A stretch of 64,000 bases of DNA from an uncultured Bacteroidales bacterium (GCA_902760345.1 CACWFY010000001.1:244957-308956), one strand, 5' to 3'; positions 37,400 to 46,453 are shown, numbered from the stretch's first letter. Notes: generated from the sequence alone by a model not told the origin. Made by a program: numbers and translations.

Positions 37400-38416
37400 A
37401 TGGGAAAATTAATTGTATCACTTTCGCCTCACGCACACGGAACCGACACCGTCGAGCGCAACATGTATGGCGTCATCATCGCCCTGCTGCCAGCTCTGCT
37501 TGTGTCGTTCTATTTCTTCGGCATTGGCTCGGCCATTGTTTGTGCGACGAGCGTTGCGGCCTGTGTACTCTTGGAGTGGGCCATCAATAAATTCATGCTC
37601 AAAAACGAGCGCACCACCATCTGCGATGGCTCTGCCATCCTGACGGGTCTGCTGCTCGGTTTCAACCTGCCCAGCAACCTGCCTATCTGGATTATCATCA
37701 TTGGTGCTATCTTCGCTATTGGTGTAGGAAAGATGTCGTTTGGCGGTCTGGGAAATAACCTCTTTAATCCTGCTCTTGTGGGACGTGCTGCCCTGTTGGT
37801 GGCCTTCCCCGCACAAATGACTACCTGGCCTATAGGGGGTCAGCTAACCAGTTATCTCGACGCTGAGACGGGTGCGACGCCTTTGGCAATTATGAAAGAA
37901 GCCATCAAGAGTGGCGATGCCTCAATGCTATCGGAATTGCCCCCAATTGGTAATCTTTTGGTTGGAAATCATGTCGAAGCCTGCCTTGACCCGTTAGGTG
38001 GTGGCGCTTTAGGAGAAGTATGTGCTCTGGCCCTGCTGTTGGGTCTGGCCTACATGCTTTGGAAGAAGATTATTACGTGGCACATTCCCGTCAGCATCAT
38101 TGGTACGGTATTTGTGTTCAGTGGCCTTTGCCATCTGGCCAGCCCTGCCTATGCCGACCCGTTCTCAGTCATCCTGTCTGGTGGTCTGATGCTGGGTGCC
38201 ATCTTTATGGCTACTGACTATGTGACGAGTCCTATGACCGCTAAAGGTCAGATTATCTATGGTGTCGCTATTGGTGTACTGACGGTTGTCATCCGTAACT
38301 GGGGTGCCTATCCTGAGGGTATGTCGTTTGCCATTCTGATTATGAATGCCTTTACACCTCTTATTAATATGTATGTGAAACCCAAGCGCTTTGGCGAAGT
38401 GCCGGAGCAGAAATAA
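37400..38416 (+). CDS. rnfD: Rnf complex subunit D
   Basis: Integral membrane subunit with covalent FMN, homologous to NqrB. 338 residues with about nine membrane segments. G-A-T-P-L-A (about residue 157) is the flavinylation motif; P-S-N-L-P-I-W-I and F-N-P-A-L-V-G-R are family segments. It begins after the octamer array and ends 12 nt before rnfG. Confidence 0.96.
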   Translation: MGKLIVSLSPHAHGTDTVERNMYGVIIALLPALLVSFYFFGIGSAIVCATSVAACVLLEWAINKFMLKNERTTICDGSAILTGLLLGFNLPSNLPIWIIIIGAIFAIGVGKMSFGGLGNNLFNPALVGRAALLVAFPAQMTTWPIGGQLTSYLDAETGATPLAIMKEAIKSGDASMLSELPPIGNLLVGNHVEACLDPLGGGALGEVCALALLLGLAYMLWKKIITWHIPVSIIGTVFVFSGLCHLASPAYADPFSVILSGGLMLGAIFMATDYVTSPMTAKGQIIYGVAIGVLTVVIRNWGAYPEGMSFAILIMNAFTPLINMYVKPKRFGEVPEQK

Positions 38417-38428
38417 GGAGGACCAGCT

Positions 38429-39052
38429 ATGAAGAAGTTAGAATCATCATTATTAAACATGTTGCTGGTGCTCACCGGAGTAGCAGTTGTCATGGGCGGT
38501 GTCCTTGCCTTCGTCAACCATCTGACCGAGGGCCCTATTGCTCAGCAGAAAGAGAAGGCACTGGCCGATGGTATCAAAGCCGTCATGTGTGTCAACGACC
38601 TGAAGGTTGCGAAGACCGACGAGGTTAAGCAGAATGATACCAAGGGAAAGGAAATGGTCTTTACCGTCTATCAGATTCAGGATGCTCAGGGCAAGGAACT
38701 TGGTGCTGCCGTTGAGTCGACCACGATGGGCTTTGGAGGAAATCTGAAGGTGCTCGTGGGCTTTGATCCTGAGGGGAAGATTCTGGGTTATACGCTTTTG
38801 GAACAGACCGAGACACCGGGACTGGGTGCGAAGGCCGACAAGTGGTTCCAGAAGGGCGAGAAAGGTGATATTATCGGCAAAGACCCTTCTACCCCTCTAA
38901 CCGTTTCGAAGGATGGTGGTCAAGTCGACGCCATCACGGCTTCTACCATTACCAGCCGTGCCTTCCTGCTGGCTGTCAATAATGCGTACAATGCTTACAA
39001 GACCACACCTGCTGATGCAGAGACTGGTGCTACGGAGCAAGTTGAAAATTGA
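38429..39052 (+). CDS. rnfG: Rnf complex subunit G
   Basis: Membrane-anchored FMN protein, homologous to NqrC. 207 residues: one N-terminal helix (M-L-L-V-L-T-G-V-A-V-V-M-G-G-V), then the FMN-binding domain with E-T-P-G-L-G-A-K and the flavinylated Thr in the S/T-rich A-I-T-A-S-T-I-T-S segment. The usual S-G-A-T is thus a divergent T-A-S-T. Its last codons V-E-N and stop are part of a tandem heptamer array. Confidence 0.95.
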   Translation: MKKLESSLLNMLLVLTGVAVVMGGVLAFVNHLTEGPIAQQKEKALADGIKAVMCVNDLKVAKTDEVKQNDTKGKEMVFTVYQIQDAQGKELGAAVESTTMGFGGNLKVLVGFDPEGKILGYTLLEQTETPGLGAKADKWFQKGEKGDIIGKDPSTPLTVSKDGGQVDAITASTITSRAFLLAVNNAYNAYKTTPADAETGATEQVEN

Positions 39053-39068
39053 ATGTTGAAAATTGAAA
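39041..39068 (+). repeat. tandem heptamer array spanning rnfG stop to rnfE start
   Basis: Units GTTGAAA, ATTGAAT, GTTGAAA, ATTGAAA, then GTT and the rnfE ATG at 39072. The rnfG stop TGA (39050-39052) lies in unit 2. The core TTGAA is shared with the nqrB-nqrC array. Confidence 0.9.
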
Positions 39069-39071
39069 GTT

Positions 39072-39653
39072 ATGAACGCAATACAAATTATCAAAAACGG
39101 CATTGTCAAGGAGAATCCTACCTTCGTTCTGATGCTGGGTATGTGTCCTACGTTGGCCACTACAACCTCTGCCATGAACGGTATGTCGATGGGACTGGCT
39201 ACGATGGCCGTACTCATATGTACCAATTTTGTGATTTCATGTCTGAAGAGCATTACGCCTGACAAGGTGCGCATTCCAGTGTTTATTGTGGTAATTGCTG
39301 CCTTTGTCACTATCCTGCAGCTTGTCATCAAGGCATTTCTGCCCGATATCGACGCAGCCCTCGGACTCTTTATCCCTCTGATTGTGGTTAACTGTGTTAT
39401 CCTTGGACGTGCTGAGGCTTTTGCAGCAAAGAACTCACCCGTGGCTTCACTGTTTGACGGCATAGGAATCGGTCTTGGTTTCACGCTGGGTCTGACCCTG
39501 CTTGGTATTTGTCGCGAACTGCTGGGCTCCGGCTCTATCTTCGGCTTTACGCTGTTGCCAGAGACTTACAATATCCTGCTCTTTGTGTTGCCTCCGGGTG
39601 CCTTCATCATGCTGGGATTCCTTATTGCTATTGTTAATAAAATAAGAGGTTAA
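39072..39653 (+). CDS. rnfE: Rnf complex subunit E
   Basis: Integral membrane subunit homologous to NqrD, 193 residues with about six membrane segments. It opens M-N-A-I-Q-I-I-K-N-G-I-V-K-E-N-P and has V-N-C-V-I-L-G-R-A-E-A-F-A-A. I choose ATG 39072 over TTG 39063 because the intervening codons belong to the tandem repeat. It ends 3 nt before rnfA. Confidence 0.95.
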   Translation: MNAIQIIKNGIVKENPTFVLMLGMCPTLATTTSAMNGMSMGLATMAVLICTNFVISCLKSITPDKVRIPVFIVVIAAFVTILQLVIKAFLPDIDAALGLFIPLIVVNCVILGRAEAFAAKNSPVASLFDGIGIGLGFTLGLTLLGICRELLGSGSIFGFTLLPETYNILLFVLPPGAFIMLGFLIAIVNKIRG

Positions 39654-39656
39654 GTT

Positions 39657-40259
39657 ATGGAATATATACTGATTTTCATTAGCGCGATATTCGTCAACAA
39701 TATCATTTTATCGCAATTCCTCGGCATCTGTCCTTTCCTTGGCGTGTCGAAGAAGGTTGACACTTCGCTGGGCATGTCGGCAGCTGTTGCCTTTGTGCTC
39801 ACGCTGGCTACCATCGTTACATGGCTTGTCCAAAAGTTTGTGCTCGATGCTTTCGGATTGCAGTATCTGCAGACTATTGCCTTCATCCTTGTCATAGCCT
39901 CGTTGGTACAGATGGTTGAAATCATCCTGAAGAAGGTGTCTCCTGCACTCTATCAGGCTCTGGGCATCTTTTTGCCACTTATTACCACCAACTGTGCCGT
40001 GCTGGGTGTGGCCATTCTCGTCATACAAAAGGACTTCAACCTGTTGCAGAGTGTGGTCTACGCCTTCTCGACTGCCATTGGCTTCGGATTGGCTCTGACC
40101 GTCTTTGCCGGCATGCGTGAACAACTTGAGCTTGTCACCGTACCAAAGGGTATGCGTGGTATGGCTATCGTCATGCTTTCTGCCGGTCTGCTCTCGCTGG
40201 CCTTTATGGGCTTCTCAGGGGTTGACGGAGGACTCCGCGTCCTTTTCGGACTCGACTAA
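39657..40259 (+). CDS. rnfA: Rnf complex subunit A
   Basis: Integral membrane subunit homologous to NqrE, 200 residues, about six membrane segments. Family marks are F-V-N-N-I-I-L-S-Q-F-L-G-I-C-P-F-L-G-V, with the Cys of the intramembrane Fe site, and T-T-N-C-A-V-L-G-V-A with its partner Cys. It is the last rnf gene, followed by a strong hairpin shared with the convergent gene. Confidence 0.96.
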   Translation: MEYILIFISAIFVNNIILSQFLGICPFLGVSKKVDTSLGMSAAVAFVLTLATIVTWLVQKFVLDAFGLQYLQTIAFILVIASLVQMVEIILKKVSPALYQALGIFLPLITTNCAVLGVAILVIQKDFNLLQSVVYAFSTAIGFGLALTVFAGMREQLELVTVPKGMRGMAIVMLSAGLLSLAFMGFSGVDGGLRVLFGLD

Positions 40260-40281
40260 TTCTTGAGAATAATTGAATAAA

Positions 40282-40315
40282 CAAATGAGGAATGACAAAA
40301 GTCATTCCTCATTTG
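40282..40315. terminator. 15-bp perfect hairpin between rnfA and the convergent exported-protein gene
   Basis: CAAATGAGGAATGAC (40282-40296), loop AAAA, GTCATTCCTCATTTG (40301-40315). On the minus strand a T-rich stretch follows, and the last codons and stop (40302-40304) of the minus gene are inside the stem. On the plus strand no T-run follows. Confidence 0.75.
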
Positions 40316-40724
40316 CATCTACTGGTTCAAATTTGAATTCCTGTTGTGTAATATATCTAACATCATAAGAAGAGGTGTTCTTTTTGTTTGTTAGATATTT
40401 TTTGCGTAGTTTCAGAAATTGTTTTTCGGCTTTCTTCTTTGACTTGGCAAAGAAAACGACGCAGACGCGATTGGGCTGCTGCTTCTGTTCGCTAAGGAAG
40501 GTCTTCAGCTGTTCAGAATAGTAGTCACGACCTATGAGGAACTTGGTCTTGCTGTCCATCCATACCAGTTGTACATCCTGAATATCGGTCATGTAGATGA
40601 GCGAATCGGTGAACGACCCTGAGAAGCCGAACATATAGACGTGTGGCTCCAGAACTTGCTTGGCGTGTGAGGCTGTAGCAACAGTCATCAGCAGGGCCAT
40701 TAGTGTGAGTCTGATAAATTTCAT
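40302..40724 (-). CDS. small exported protein of unknown function
   Basis: 140 residues with a signal peptide ([18 protein letters not shown]). The mature part is basic in its second half ([18 protein letters not shown]). No family recognised. It overlaps the rpoD stop by ATGA, so it is co-transcribed with the primary sigma factor; the coupling says nothing certain about function. The last codons lie in the terminator hairpin. Confidence 0.75.
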   Translation of the reverse strand: MKFIRLTLMALLMTVATASHAKQVLEPHVYMFGFSGSFTDSLIYMTDIQDVQLVWMDSKTKFLIGRDYYSEQLKTFLSEQKQQPNRVCVVFFAKSKKKAEKQFLKLRKKYLTNKKNTSSYDVRYITQQEFKFEPVDANEE

Positions 40725-41584
40725 TGTCCTAAATATGCTTTTAATATCTTATTATGAGTATTATTGCGTAGCCGGCGTATCGCTTTCTCCTTGATCTGGC
40801 GCACGCGTTCACGGGTCAGTCCGTATTTGTTGCCGATTTCTTCGAGGGTCAGTTCTGGCTCGCCAATGCCGTAGAACGCCTTGACAACGCGGCGCTCACG
40901 CTCGTTGAGCGTTTTCAGCATGTCACCAATCTCAGCCCGCAGCGACTCCACGACCAGCTGGCGGTCAGCCATAGGGGCGTCGTCGTTGACTAGCACATCG
41001 AGCAACGAGTTTTCCTCGCCTTCAACAAACGGTGCGTCTACTGATACGTGGCGCGAGTTGATCATCATGGCCTCGTCGACCTTCTCGTGTGGCAGTTCGG
41101 TTTTTTCAGCAATCTCGTCGACAGACGGACGTCGCTCGTTCTCTTGCTCAAACTTTGTGAGCATCTGATTGATTTTGTTGACAGAGCTGACCTGATTGAG
41201 GGGCAGTCGCACAATGCGGCTTTGCTCAGCAATGGCCTGCAGAATGCTCTGACGTATCCACCAGACGGCATATGAGATGAACTTGAAGCCGCGTGTCTCG
41301 TCGAATTTCTCGGCAGCCTTGATCAGTCCAAGGTTGCCCTCGTTGATGAGGTCTGACAGCGACAGCCCTTGGTTCTGATACTGCTTGGCCACAGAAACTA
41401 CAAACCTGAGGTTGGCCTTTGTCAGACGGTCCAGGGCTTTCTGGTCGCCCTTGCGGATGCGCTGTGCCAGTTCCACTTCCTCGTCAGTCGATAGCAGCTC
41501 TTCGCGGCCTATCTCTGACAGGTATTTCTCCAACGATTCGCTTTCGCGGTTGGTGATAGATTTCGTGATTTTTAGTTGCCTCAT
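40721..41584 (-). CDS. rpoD: primary RNA polymerase sigma factor (Bacteroidetes short RpoD)
   Basis: 287 residues; lacks region 1.1, as Bacteroidetes primary sigma factors do. Region 1.2 is [11 protein letters not shown]; region 2 includes [21 protein letters not shown] and [13 protein letters not shown]; region 4.2 includes [20 protein letters not shown]. This is the factor expected to read the TAnnTTTG promoters seen across the window. It has its own promoter. Confidence 0.96.
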   Translation of the reverse strand: MRQLKITKSITNRESESLEKYLSEIGREELLSTDEEVELAQRIRKGDQKALDRLTKANLRFVVSVAKQYQNQGLSLSDLINEGNLGLIKAAEKFDETRGFKFISYAVWWIRQSILQAIAEQSRIVRLPLNQVSSVNKINQMLTKFEQENERRPSVDEIAEKTELPHEKVDEAMMINSRHVSVDAPFVEGEENSLLDVLVNDDAPMADRQLVVESLRAEIGDMLKTLNERERRVVKAFYGIGEPELTLEEIGNKYGLTRERVRQIKEKAIRRLRNNTHNKILKAYLGQ

Positions 41585-41612
41585 TTAGTTGTAGTTTTTT
41601 GCAAATATTTTG

Positions 41613-41644
41613 CAAAAGTAAGGTATTTTTTCGGAATAACCAAA
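41613..41644 (-). promoter_or_regulatory. Bacteroidetes-type promoter of rpoD
   Basis: Minus strand: TTTG (41641-41644), 20 nt, TACTTTTG (41613-41620), 28 nt to ATG. The -7 box lies in one arm of the 14-bp inverted repeat 41614-41660. Confidence 0.8.
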
Positions 41645-41660
41645 AGAATACCTTACTTTT
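41614..41660 (-). terminator. 14-bp inverted repeat between htrA and rpoD, probable htrA terminator
   Basis: AAAAGTAAGGTATT (41614-41627) and its exact complement at 41647-41660 with a 19-nt loop. It lies 53 nt beyond the htrA stop and, on the minus strand, ends in TTTT. It also contains the rpoD -7 box. Confidence 0.6.
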
Positions 41661-41713
41661 TTACCTTTACGGCTTACCTTTGCATAGGACGGGGCTTCCG
41701 GCCTATTCCGCTT

Positions 41714-43183
41714 TTATTCATTCTGCAGGTAGACTACGAAGCCTCCGCGCTTGCCGGTGGGATAGATACCCTTGATGACCAACATCTGGTCTTTGGCGTC
41801 TTTTACTGCTTGCTGTAGGTCGTCGTAGGTACGCATAGGCTGGTCGTTGACCACCTGAATGATGAAGCCCTTGGGTACGCCGGCGTCCTTCATCTTGCCA
41901 CCGCTGACCTTCAGTACTTCCAGACCGTAGTTGATTTCAAGCTGCTTCTTCTGACTGTCTGTAACGGGACGTACGTCGATACCCAGTACGTCGATATCAG
42001 CATTCTTTACTACCTTGGTATTGCCCTGTTCGTTCTTCAGCGTCAGCGTGACGGTCTTCTCTTTCTTGTTGCGCAGATATTTCACCGTAATCTTGTCGCC
42101 AGGACGTTTCTGGGCAATGATACCCTGAAGTTCACCGAAGTGCTTCACTTTTTGGCCGTCAACGTGCGTGATGACGTCACCCTTCTGAATGCCTGCGTCA
42201 GCAGCTGCACCGTCGTCAACCACCTTGGCTACGTAGATGCCTTCCATTGTGCCGAAGTCCTCGACTTCCTTGTCTTGGTCTTTCTGTGAGTCTACCCAGT
42301 CCTTTACCGACGAACCCTGAATGCCAATCATGGCACGCTGGTAGGTTCCGTACTTCTTGAAGTCCTCGACGGCCTTCTTGACAATGCTGGTAGGAATGGC
42401 AAAGCCATAACCGATGTTTGAACCCGTGGGTGAGGCCAACATGGCGTTGATGCCAATCAGCTCACCACGTGTGTTCACCAAAGCACCGCCCGAGTTGCCC
42501 TGATTGATGGCAGCGTCGGTCTGAATCATTGAGGTGATACCACCAGTACTCATTGCACGCGCCTTGGCGCTGACGATACCGGCTGTGACGGTGTTGTTCA
42601 GCCCCAACGGGTTACCTACGGCCAATACCCATTCGCCGACCTTTACGTCGTCGCTGTTGGCAATGACAATAGCCGGCAGGTTCTTGGCGTCAATCTTGAT
42701 GAGTGCGAGGTCGGTGGTGGCGTCAGCACCGATGATGCGTGCTGAGTACTCCTTGGAATTCTCGTTCAGGGTGACAGTCAGCTCATCGGCTCCGTCGACC
42801 ACGTGGTTGTTGGTGACGATATAGCCATCAGCAGAGATGATGACACCACTACCTGCGGCTGCACGCTTGGGAGTTTGCACCTGGCGCTTACGGCCATTGT
42901 TGCCCTGACCCTGTCCGCGTCCGAAGAAACCACCGAAAGGATCTGAGAAGAAGTCCTCGAAGGGGTCGCTATACTCTACTGTTTGGATTTTTGAGTTGGT
43001 GACCGACTTGATATATACGACCGAAGGCAGCGACTTCTCTGCTGCATAAGTGAGGTCTACAGGTTGTCCTGGTGCTGCTGCAGCAGCGGCAGGAGCGGCC
43101 TGCGTCTTGTTGCAGCTGGCTGCCGAGAAAGCGATAAACATCAGGTAAATCGCCGGCATCATGCATTTTGCAATCTTTTTCAT
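41714..43183 (-). CDS. htrA: Do-family periplasmic serine protease/chaperone
   Basis: 489 residues. Lipoprotein-like signal (Y-L-M-F-I-A-F-S-A-A-S-C, lipobox A-A-S-C). Protease domain with catalytic triad His (T-N-N-H-V-V-D-G), Asp (T-T-D-L-A-L-I-K) and Ser (Q-G-N-S-G-G-A-L), then two PDZ domains (first with A-G-I-Q-K-G-D-V-I; second with D-A-G-V-P-K-G-F-I). An Ala-rich linker and a Gly/Phe-rich loop (F-G-G-F-F-G-R-G-Q-G-Q-G) precede the protease. It degrades misfolded envelope proteins. A -7 box lies upstream. Confidence 0.95.
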   Translation of the reverse strand: MKKIAKCMMPAIYLMFIAFSAASCNKTQAAPAAAAAAPGQPVDLTYAAEKSLPSVVYIKSVTNSKIQTVEYSDPFEDFFSDPFGGFFGRGQGQGNNGRKRQVQTPKRAAAGSGVIISADGYIVTNNHVVDGADELTVTLNENSKEYSARIIGADATTDLALIKIDAKNLPAIVIANSDDVKVGEWVLAVGNPLGLNNTVTAGIVSAKARAMSTGGITSMIQTDAAINQGNSGGALVNTRGELIGINAMLASPTGSNIGYGFAIPTSIVKKAVEDFKKYGTYQRAMIGIQGSSVKDWVDSQKDQDKEVEDFGTMEGIYVAKVVDDGAAADAGIQKGDVITHVDGQKVKHFGELQGIIAQKRPGDKITVKYLRNKKEKTVTLTLKNEQGNTKVVKNADIDVLGIDVRPVTDSQKKQLEINYGLEVLKVSGGKMKDAGVPKGFIIQVVNDQPMRTYDDLQQAVKDAKDQMLVIKGIYPTGKRGGFVVYLQNE

Positions 43184-43241
43184 ACGTTCTATTCAGTTTA
43201 AAGTGTTAATGTTAAATTTCTGTTGTTTGTGAATCTGAGTG

Positions 43242-43249
43242 CAAATATA
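43242..43249 (-). promoter_or_regulatory. -7 box of htrA
   Basis: TATATTTG on the minus strand; a TTG (complement at 43272-43274) lies 22 nt upstream. The leader to the ATG is about 58 nt. The stretch 43275-43405 shows no further feature. Confidence 0.55.
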
Positions 43250-43407
43250 GGCGCATTTTTTTGTAATATGACAATTTGTCGTATCTTTTTGTCGCAATTT
43301 AACACTTCTGCCCCTATGCTTAACGGCTGTTAGAATTTAACGGTTGGTTTCTTAAATTACTGACAAAATTAACAAAGAGGAGTGATTTTAGTTGTAAATA
43401 TAAAACT

Positions 43408-43443
43408 ATTACAGTCGTCCAGTGCTGCTCGGACGACTGTAAT
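43408..43443 (-). terminator. intrinsic terminator of proS
   Basis: ATTACAGTCGTCC (43408-43420) pairs exactly with GGACGACTGTAAT (43431-43443), 10-nt loop, followed on the minus strand by A-G-T-T-T-T-A-T-A-T-T-T. It lies 27 nt after the proS stop. Confidence 0.85.
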
Positions 43444-43470
43444 ATGCTATATTAAATGTATTTTCTAGAA

Positions 43471-44952
43471 TTAATAGCTGCGGGCAATGATGACACGATA
43501 TTTGGCGGGCTTGCCGCTGACCATGTCAGTACCAGGGGTCTGCTCGTAAGCGAAGGGCACGCAGCGGATGGTGGCCTGCGTCTCTTCCTTGATCTGTGCC
43601 TCGGTCTCGGCTGTACCGTCCCAGTGACACAGGAAGAATCCACCGTCCTTCACCTTCTCTTTGAACTCCTCGTAGTTGTCGCACTCGTAGACGTGCTCGT
43701 CGCGATACTTGCGCGCCTTCTCGAAGATGTTCTTCTGAATATCCTCCAACAGTTGCTCAACATATTCGGCAATACCCTCCAGAGGACGAGTCTCTTTTTC
43801 CAGTGTGTCACGACGCATCACCTCAATGGTGCCGTTCTCTAAGTCGCGAGCACCGAGTACAAGGCGTACGGGTACACCCTTCAACTCGTAGTCGGCAAAC
43901 TTGAAGCCTGGACGCTTGTTGTCGGCGTCGTCGAACTTAACGCTGATGCCTGCCTTACGCAGTTTCTCGATAATAGGCTGTACTTCCTTGTTGACCTGTT
44001 CCATCTGCTCGGGCTTGGTAGCGATAGGAATGATGACTACCTGGATGGGAGCGAGACGTGGAGGTAATACCAGACCATTGTCGTCAGAGTGGGTCATGAT
44101 GAGTGCACCAATCAGACGAGTAGAGACACCCCATGAGGTGGCCCACACGTATTCGGGCTTGTTCTCCTTATTTAAATAAGTAACCTCGAAAGCCTTGGCG
44201 AAGTTCTGGCCGAGGAAGTGTGAGGTGCCGCTCTGCAGTGCCTTACCATCCTGCATCATAGCCTCAATGGTATAGGTGTCGAGGGCACCAGCGAAGCGCT
44301 CGGTTTCACTCTTCACACCCTGCAACACGGGTACAGCCATCCATTCTTCAGCGAACTTGGCATAGACCTTCAGCATCTTTTTGGCTTCCTCTTCAGCCTC
44401 CTCACGAGTGGCGTGAGCCGTATGACCTTCCTGCCACAGGAATTCGGAAGTACGGAGGAAAGGACGCGTGCGCATCTCCCAGCGCATCACGTTACACCAC
44501 TGATTGCACATCAGGGGCAGGTCGCGCCAAGAGTGAATCCAGTTCTTATACGTGTTCCAGATAATCGTCTCTGAGGTAGGACGCACAATGAGCTCTTCCT
44601 CTAACTTGGCAGCTGGGTCGACGACTACACCGCTCTTGTCCTCGGTTGCCTTCAGACGGTAGTGCGTTACTACAGCACACTCTTTGGCGAAGCCCTCAAC
44701 ATGCTCAGCCTCGCGGCTCAGGAATGATTTTGGGATGAGCAAGGGGAAGTAAGCATTCTGAGCACCTGTTTCCTTGAACATACGATCCAGCTCGTGCTGC
44801 ATCTTTTCCCAAATAGCATAGCCGTAGGGTTTGATGACCATGCAGCCGCGAACGGCCGACTGCTCAGCGAGGTCTGCCTTTACCACCAAATCATTATACC
44901 ACTGACTGTAATTATCAGCTCGTTTTGTTAAATCTTTTAATTCTTTTGCCAT
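43471..44952 (-). CDS. proS: proline--tRNA ligase (archaeal/eukaryal-type ProS)
   Basis: Charges tRNA-Pro. About 493 residues without the bacterial editing insertion, hence the short ProS type. Class II motifs: F-P-L-L-I-P in motif 1 region, [24 protein letters not shown] in motif 2, and a late [10 protein letters not shown] in motif 3. The C-terminus ends in Tyr (A-R-S-Y), typical of this type. I choose ATG 44952 (M-A-K-E-L-K) because the longer start at 44985 lies in the -7 box. Confidence 0.96.
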   Translation of the reverse strand: MAKELKDLTKRADNYSQWYNDLVVKADLAEQSAVRGCMVIKPYGYAIWEKMQHELDRMFKETGAQNAYFPLLIPKSFLSREAEHVEGFAKECAVVTHYRLKATEDKSGVVVDPAAKLEEELIVRPTSETIIWNTYKNWIHSWRDLPLMCNQWCNVMRWEMRTRPFLRTSEFLWQEGHTAHATREEAEEEAKKMLKVYAKFAEEWMAVPVLQGVKSETERFAGALDTYTIEAMMQDGKALQSGTSHFLGQNFAKAFEVTYLNKENKPEYVWATSWGVSTRLIGALIMTHSDDNGLVLPPRLAPIQVVIIPIATKPEQMEQVNKEVQPIIEKLRKAGISVKFDDADNKRPGFKFADYELKGVPVRLVLGARDLENGTIEVMRRDTLEKETRPLEGIAEYVEQLLEDIQKNIFEKARKYRDEHVYECDNYEEFKEKVKDGGFFLCHWDGTAETEAQIKEETQATIRCVPFAYEQTPGTDMVSGKPAKYRVIIARSY

Positions 44953-44982
44953 TGTTGATGTATGTTTTCTTAAATTTTGCTG

Positions 44983-44990
44983 CAAAGGTA
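44983..44990 (-). promoter_or_regulatory. -7 box of proS
   Basis: TACCTTTG on the minus strand, 30 nt upstream of the ATG. The -33 region is filled by the heptamer array 44997-45024. Confidence 0.6.
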
Positions 44991-44996
44991 CAAAAT

Positions 44997-45024
44997 AAAT
45001 GAGAAATGAGAAATGAGAAATAAG
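44997..45024 (+). repeat. tandem heptamer array between the divergent proS and OmpA-family promoters
   Basis: Units AAATGAG, AAATGAG, AAATGAG, AAATAAG. The array begins 6 nt beyond the proS -7 box and ends 10 nt before the plus-strand -7 box. Confidence 0.9.
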
Positions 45025-45034
45025 AAATTATTTG

Positions 45035-45042
45035 TATTTTTG
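45035..45042 (+). promoter_or_regulatory. -7 box of the OmpA-family gene
   Basis: TATTTTTG, 39 nt before the ATG. No TTG at -33; the heptamer array lies there. Confidence 0.6.
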
Positions 45043-45081
45043 CACCAAAATAATAATGTTTCACTTTTAAAACAATGATTT

Positions 45082-45747
45082 ATGAAGACAAAAATTGTTT
45101 CTTTACTGCTTTGTGTGGGTTTGCTCTTTGCATGTAACAACACACAGAAAGGTGCAGGAATTGGTGCCGGTGCAGGTGCTGTTATTGGTGGTGTCATTGG
45201 TGCTCTTGCTGGCAATACTGCTGTAGGTGCTGCTGTAGGCGGTGCCGTAGGTGCTGGCGCAGGAGCCATCATCGGCAATCGCATGGACAAGGCCAAGAAG
45301 GCAGCCCAGCAGGTGCAGAACGCACAGGTTCAGAGTGTACAGGACGCTAATGGTTTGGATGCTGTTAAGGTGACGTTTGACTCTGGTATTCTCTTTGCAA
45401 CGGGTAAGGCCGACTTATCTCAGTCTGCCAAGAACTCGCTGGCTCAGTTTGCCAAGGTGCTCAACGAGAATAAGGACTGTGATGTGGCTATTTTCGGCCA
45501 TACTGACAGCACGGGTTCTGACGCTATCAACCAGCCGTTGTCTGTTAGCCGCGCCAACAGCGTGAATAATTATCTGAAGTCTTGTGGTGTCAGTGCTGCC
45601 CAGATCAAGAGTGTAGAAGGTCTGGGCTCTTCTAATCCTGTTGCCGACAATAGTACAGCAGAAGGCCGTAAGCAGAATCGTCGTGTAGAGGTGTATATGT
45701 ATGCTTCTGAAAAGATGATCAAGGATGCTCAGGCTCAGGCTCAGTAA
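45082..45747 (+). CDS. OmpA-family lipoprotein with glycine-zipper segment (YiaD-like)
   Basis: 221 residues. Lipoprotein signal with lipobox (V-G-L-L-F-A-C-N-N). Residues about 24-68 are a glycine zipper ([15 protein letters not shown]), likely membrane-inserting. The C-terminal OmpA/peptidoglycan-binding domain has F-G-H-T-D-S-T-G-S near residue 141 and [13 protein letters not shown], with the Asp and Arg that bind diaminopimelate. It anchors the outer membrane to the wall. The end (A-Q-A-Q-A-Q) is encoded by a hexamer repeat shared with the mtgA start. Confidence 0.93.
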   Translation: MKTKIVSLLLCVGLLFACNNTQKGAGIGAGAGAVIGGVIGALAGNTAVGAAVGGAVGAGAGAIIGNRMDKAKKAAQQVQNAQVQSVQDANGLDAVKVTFDSGILFATGKADLSQSAKNSLAQFAKVLNENKDCDVAIFGHTDSTGSDAINQPLSVSRANSVNNYLKSCGVSAAQIKSVEGLGSSNPVADNSTAEGRKQNRRVEVYMYASEKMIKDAQAQAQ

Positions 45748-46420
45748 AATAAAAAACGCATTAAAGTGGATAGTGGTCGCATTCTTTGCGTCCACTATCC
45801 TTTCTGTTGTGGCCCTGCGTTGGCTGCCCGTCTACTTTACTCCGTTGATGTTTATCCGTGTAGGCCAGCAGATGGCCGACAACGAAAAAGTGACGCTGTA
45901 TCACCACTGGGTATCACTCGACAACATTTCTCCATCGCTGTCGAGAGCAGTTATGGCGTCTGAGGATGCCCGTTTCTTGGAGCACCACGGCTTTGACTTC
46001 AAAGCCATTGAGCAGGCTGCCATGCGCAACATCAAGTACCCTGAGAAGCGTAAGCACGGTGCTTCCACCATCTCGCAGCAGACGGCCAAGAACGTTTTTC
46101 TGTGGCCTGGCCGTTCGTGGGTACGCAAGGGCTTCGAAGTCTATTTCACCGTGCTCATCGAGCTCTTCTGGTCGAAGCAGCGCATCATGGAGGTCTACCT
46201 GAACTCCATTGAGATGGGACACGGCATCTATGGTGCCGGTGCCGTTGCCGAATATCACTTCAATACCACTGCTGACAAGTTGTCAAAGTCGCAGTGTGCA
46301 CTGATTGCTGCCTCGCTACCCAATCCGCGCCGTTACAATTCAGCACGCCCCAATGGCTACATGCTACGCCGACAGGCTCGCATCCTGCGAGAGATGAAAT
46401 TCGTAAAACCGCTCAAGTAG
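45725..46420 (+). CDS. mtgA: monofunctional peptidoglycan transglycosylase
   Basis: Polymerises lipid II into glycan strands. 231 residues: one membrane helix ([17 protein letters not shown]) near residue 13-29, then the GT51 domain with catalytic Glu in [13 protein letters not shown], followed by [17 protein letters not shown]. The start overlaps the preceding gene by 23 nt; the first residues (L-R-L-R-L-S) come from the hexamer repeat. A shorter internal start cannot be excluded. Confidence 0.94.
   Translation: MLRLRLSKIKNALKWIVVAFFASTILSVVALRWLPVYFTPLMFIRVGQQMADNEKVTLYHHWVSLDNISPSLSRAVMASEDARFLEHHGFDFKAIEQAAMRNIKYPEKRKHGASTISQQTAKNVFLWPGRSWVRKGFEVYFTVLIELFWSKQRIMEVYLNSIEMGHGIYGAGAVAEYHFNTTADKLSKSQCALIAASLPNPRRYNSARPNGYMLRRQARILREMKFVKPLK
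45727..45744 (+). repeat. three tandem GCTCAG hexamers in the OmpA-family/mtgA overlap
   Basis: Read as A-Q-A-Q-A-Q in one frame and as L-R-L-R-L in mtgA's frame. It begins at the G of the mtgA ATG and ends at the upstream gene's stop codon. Confidence 0.85.
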
Positions 46421-46453
46421 CATCATCTTTTTTAGGTATTTCACCGCAAAACC

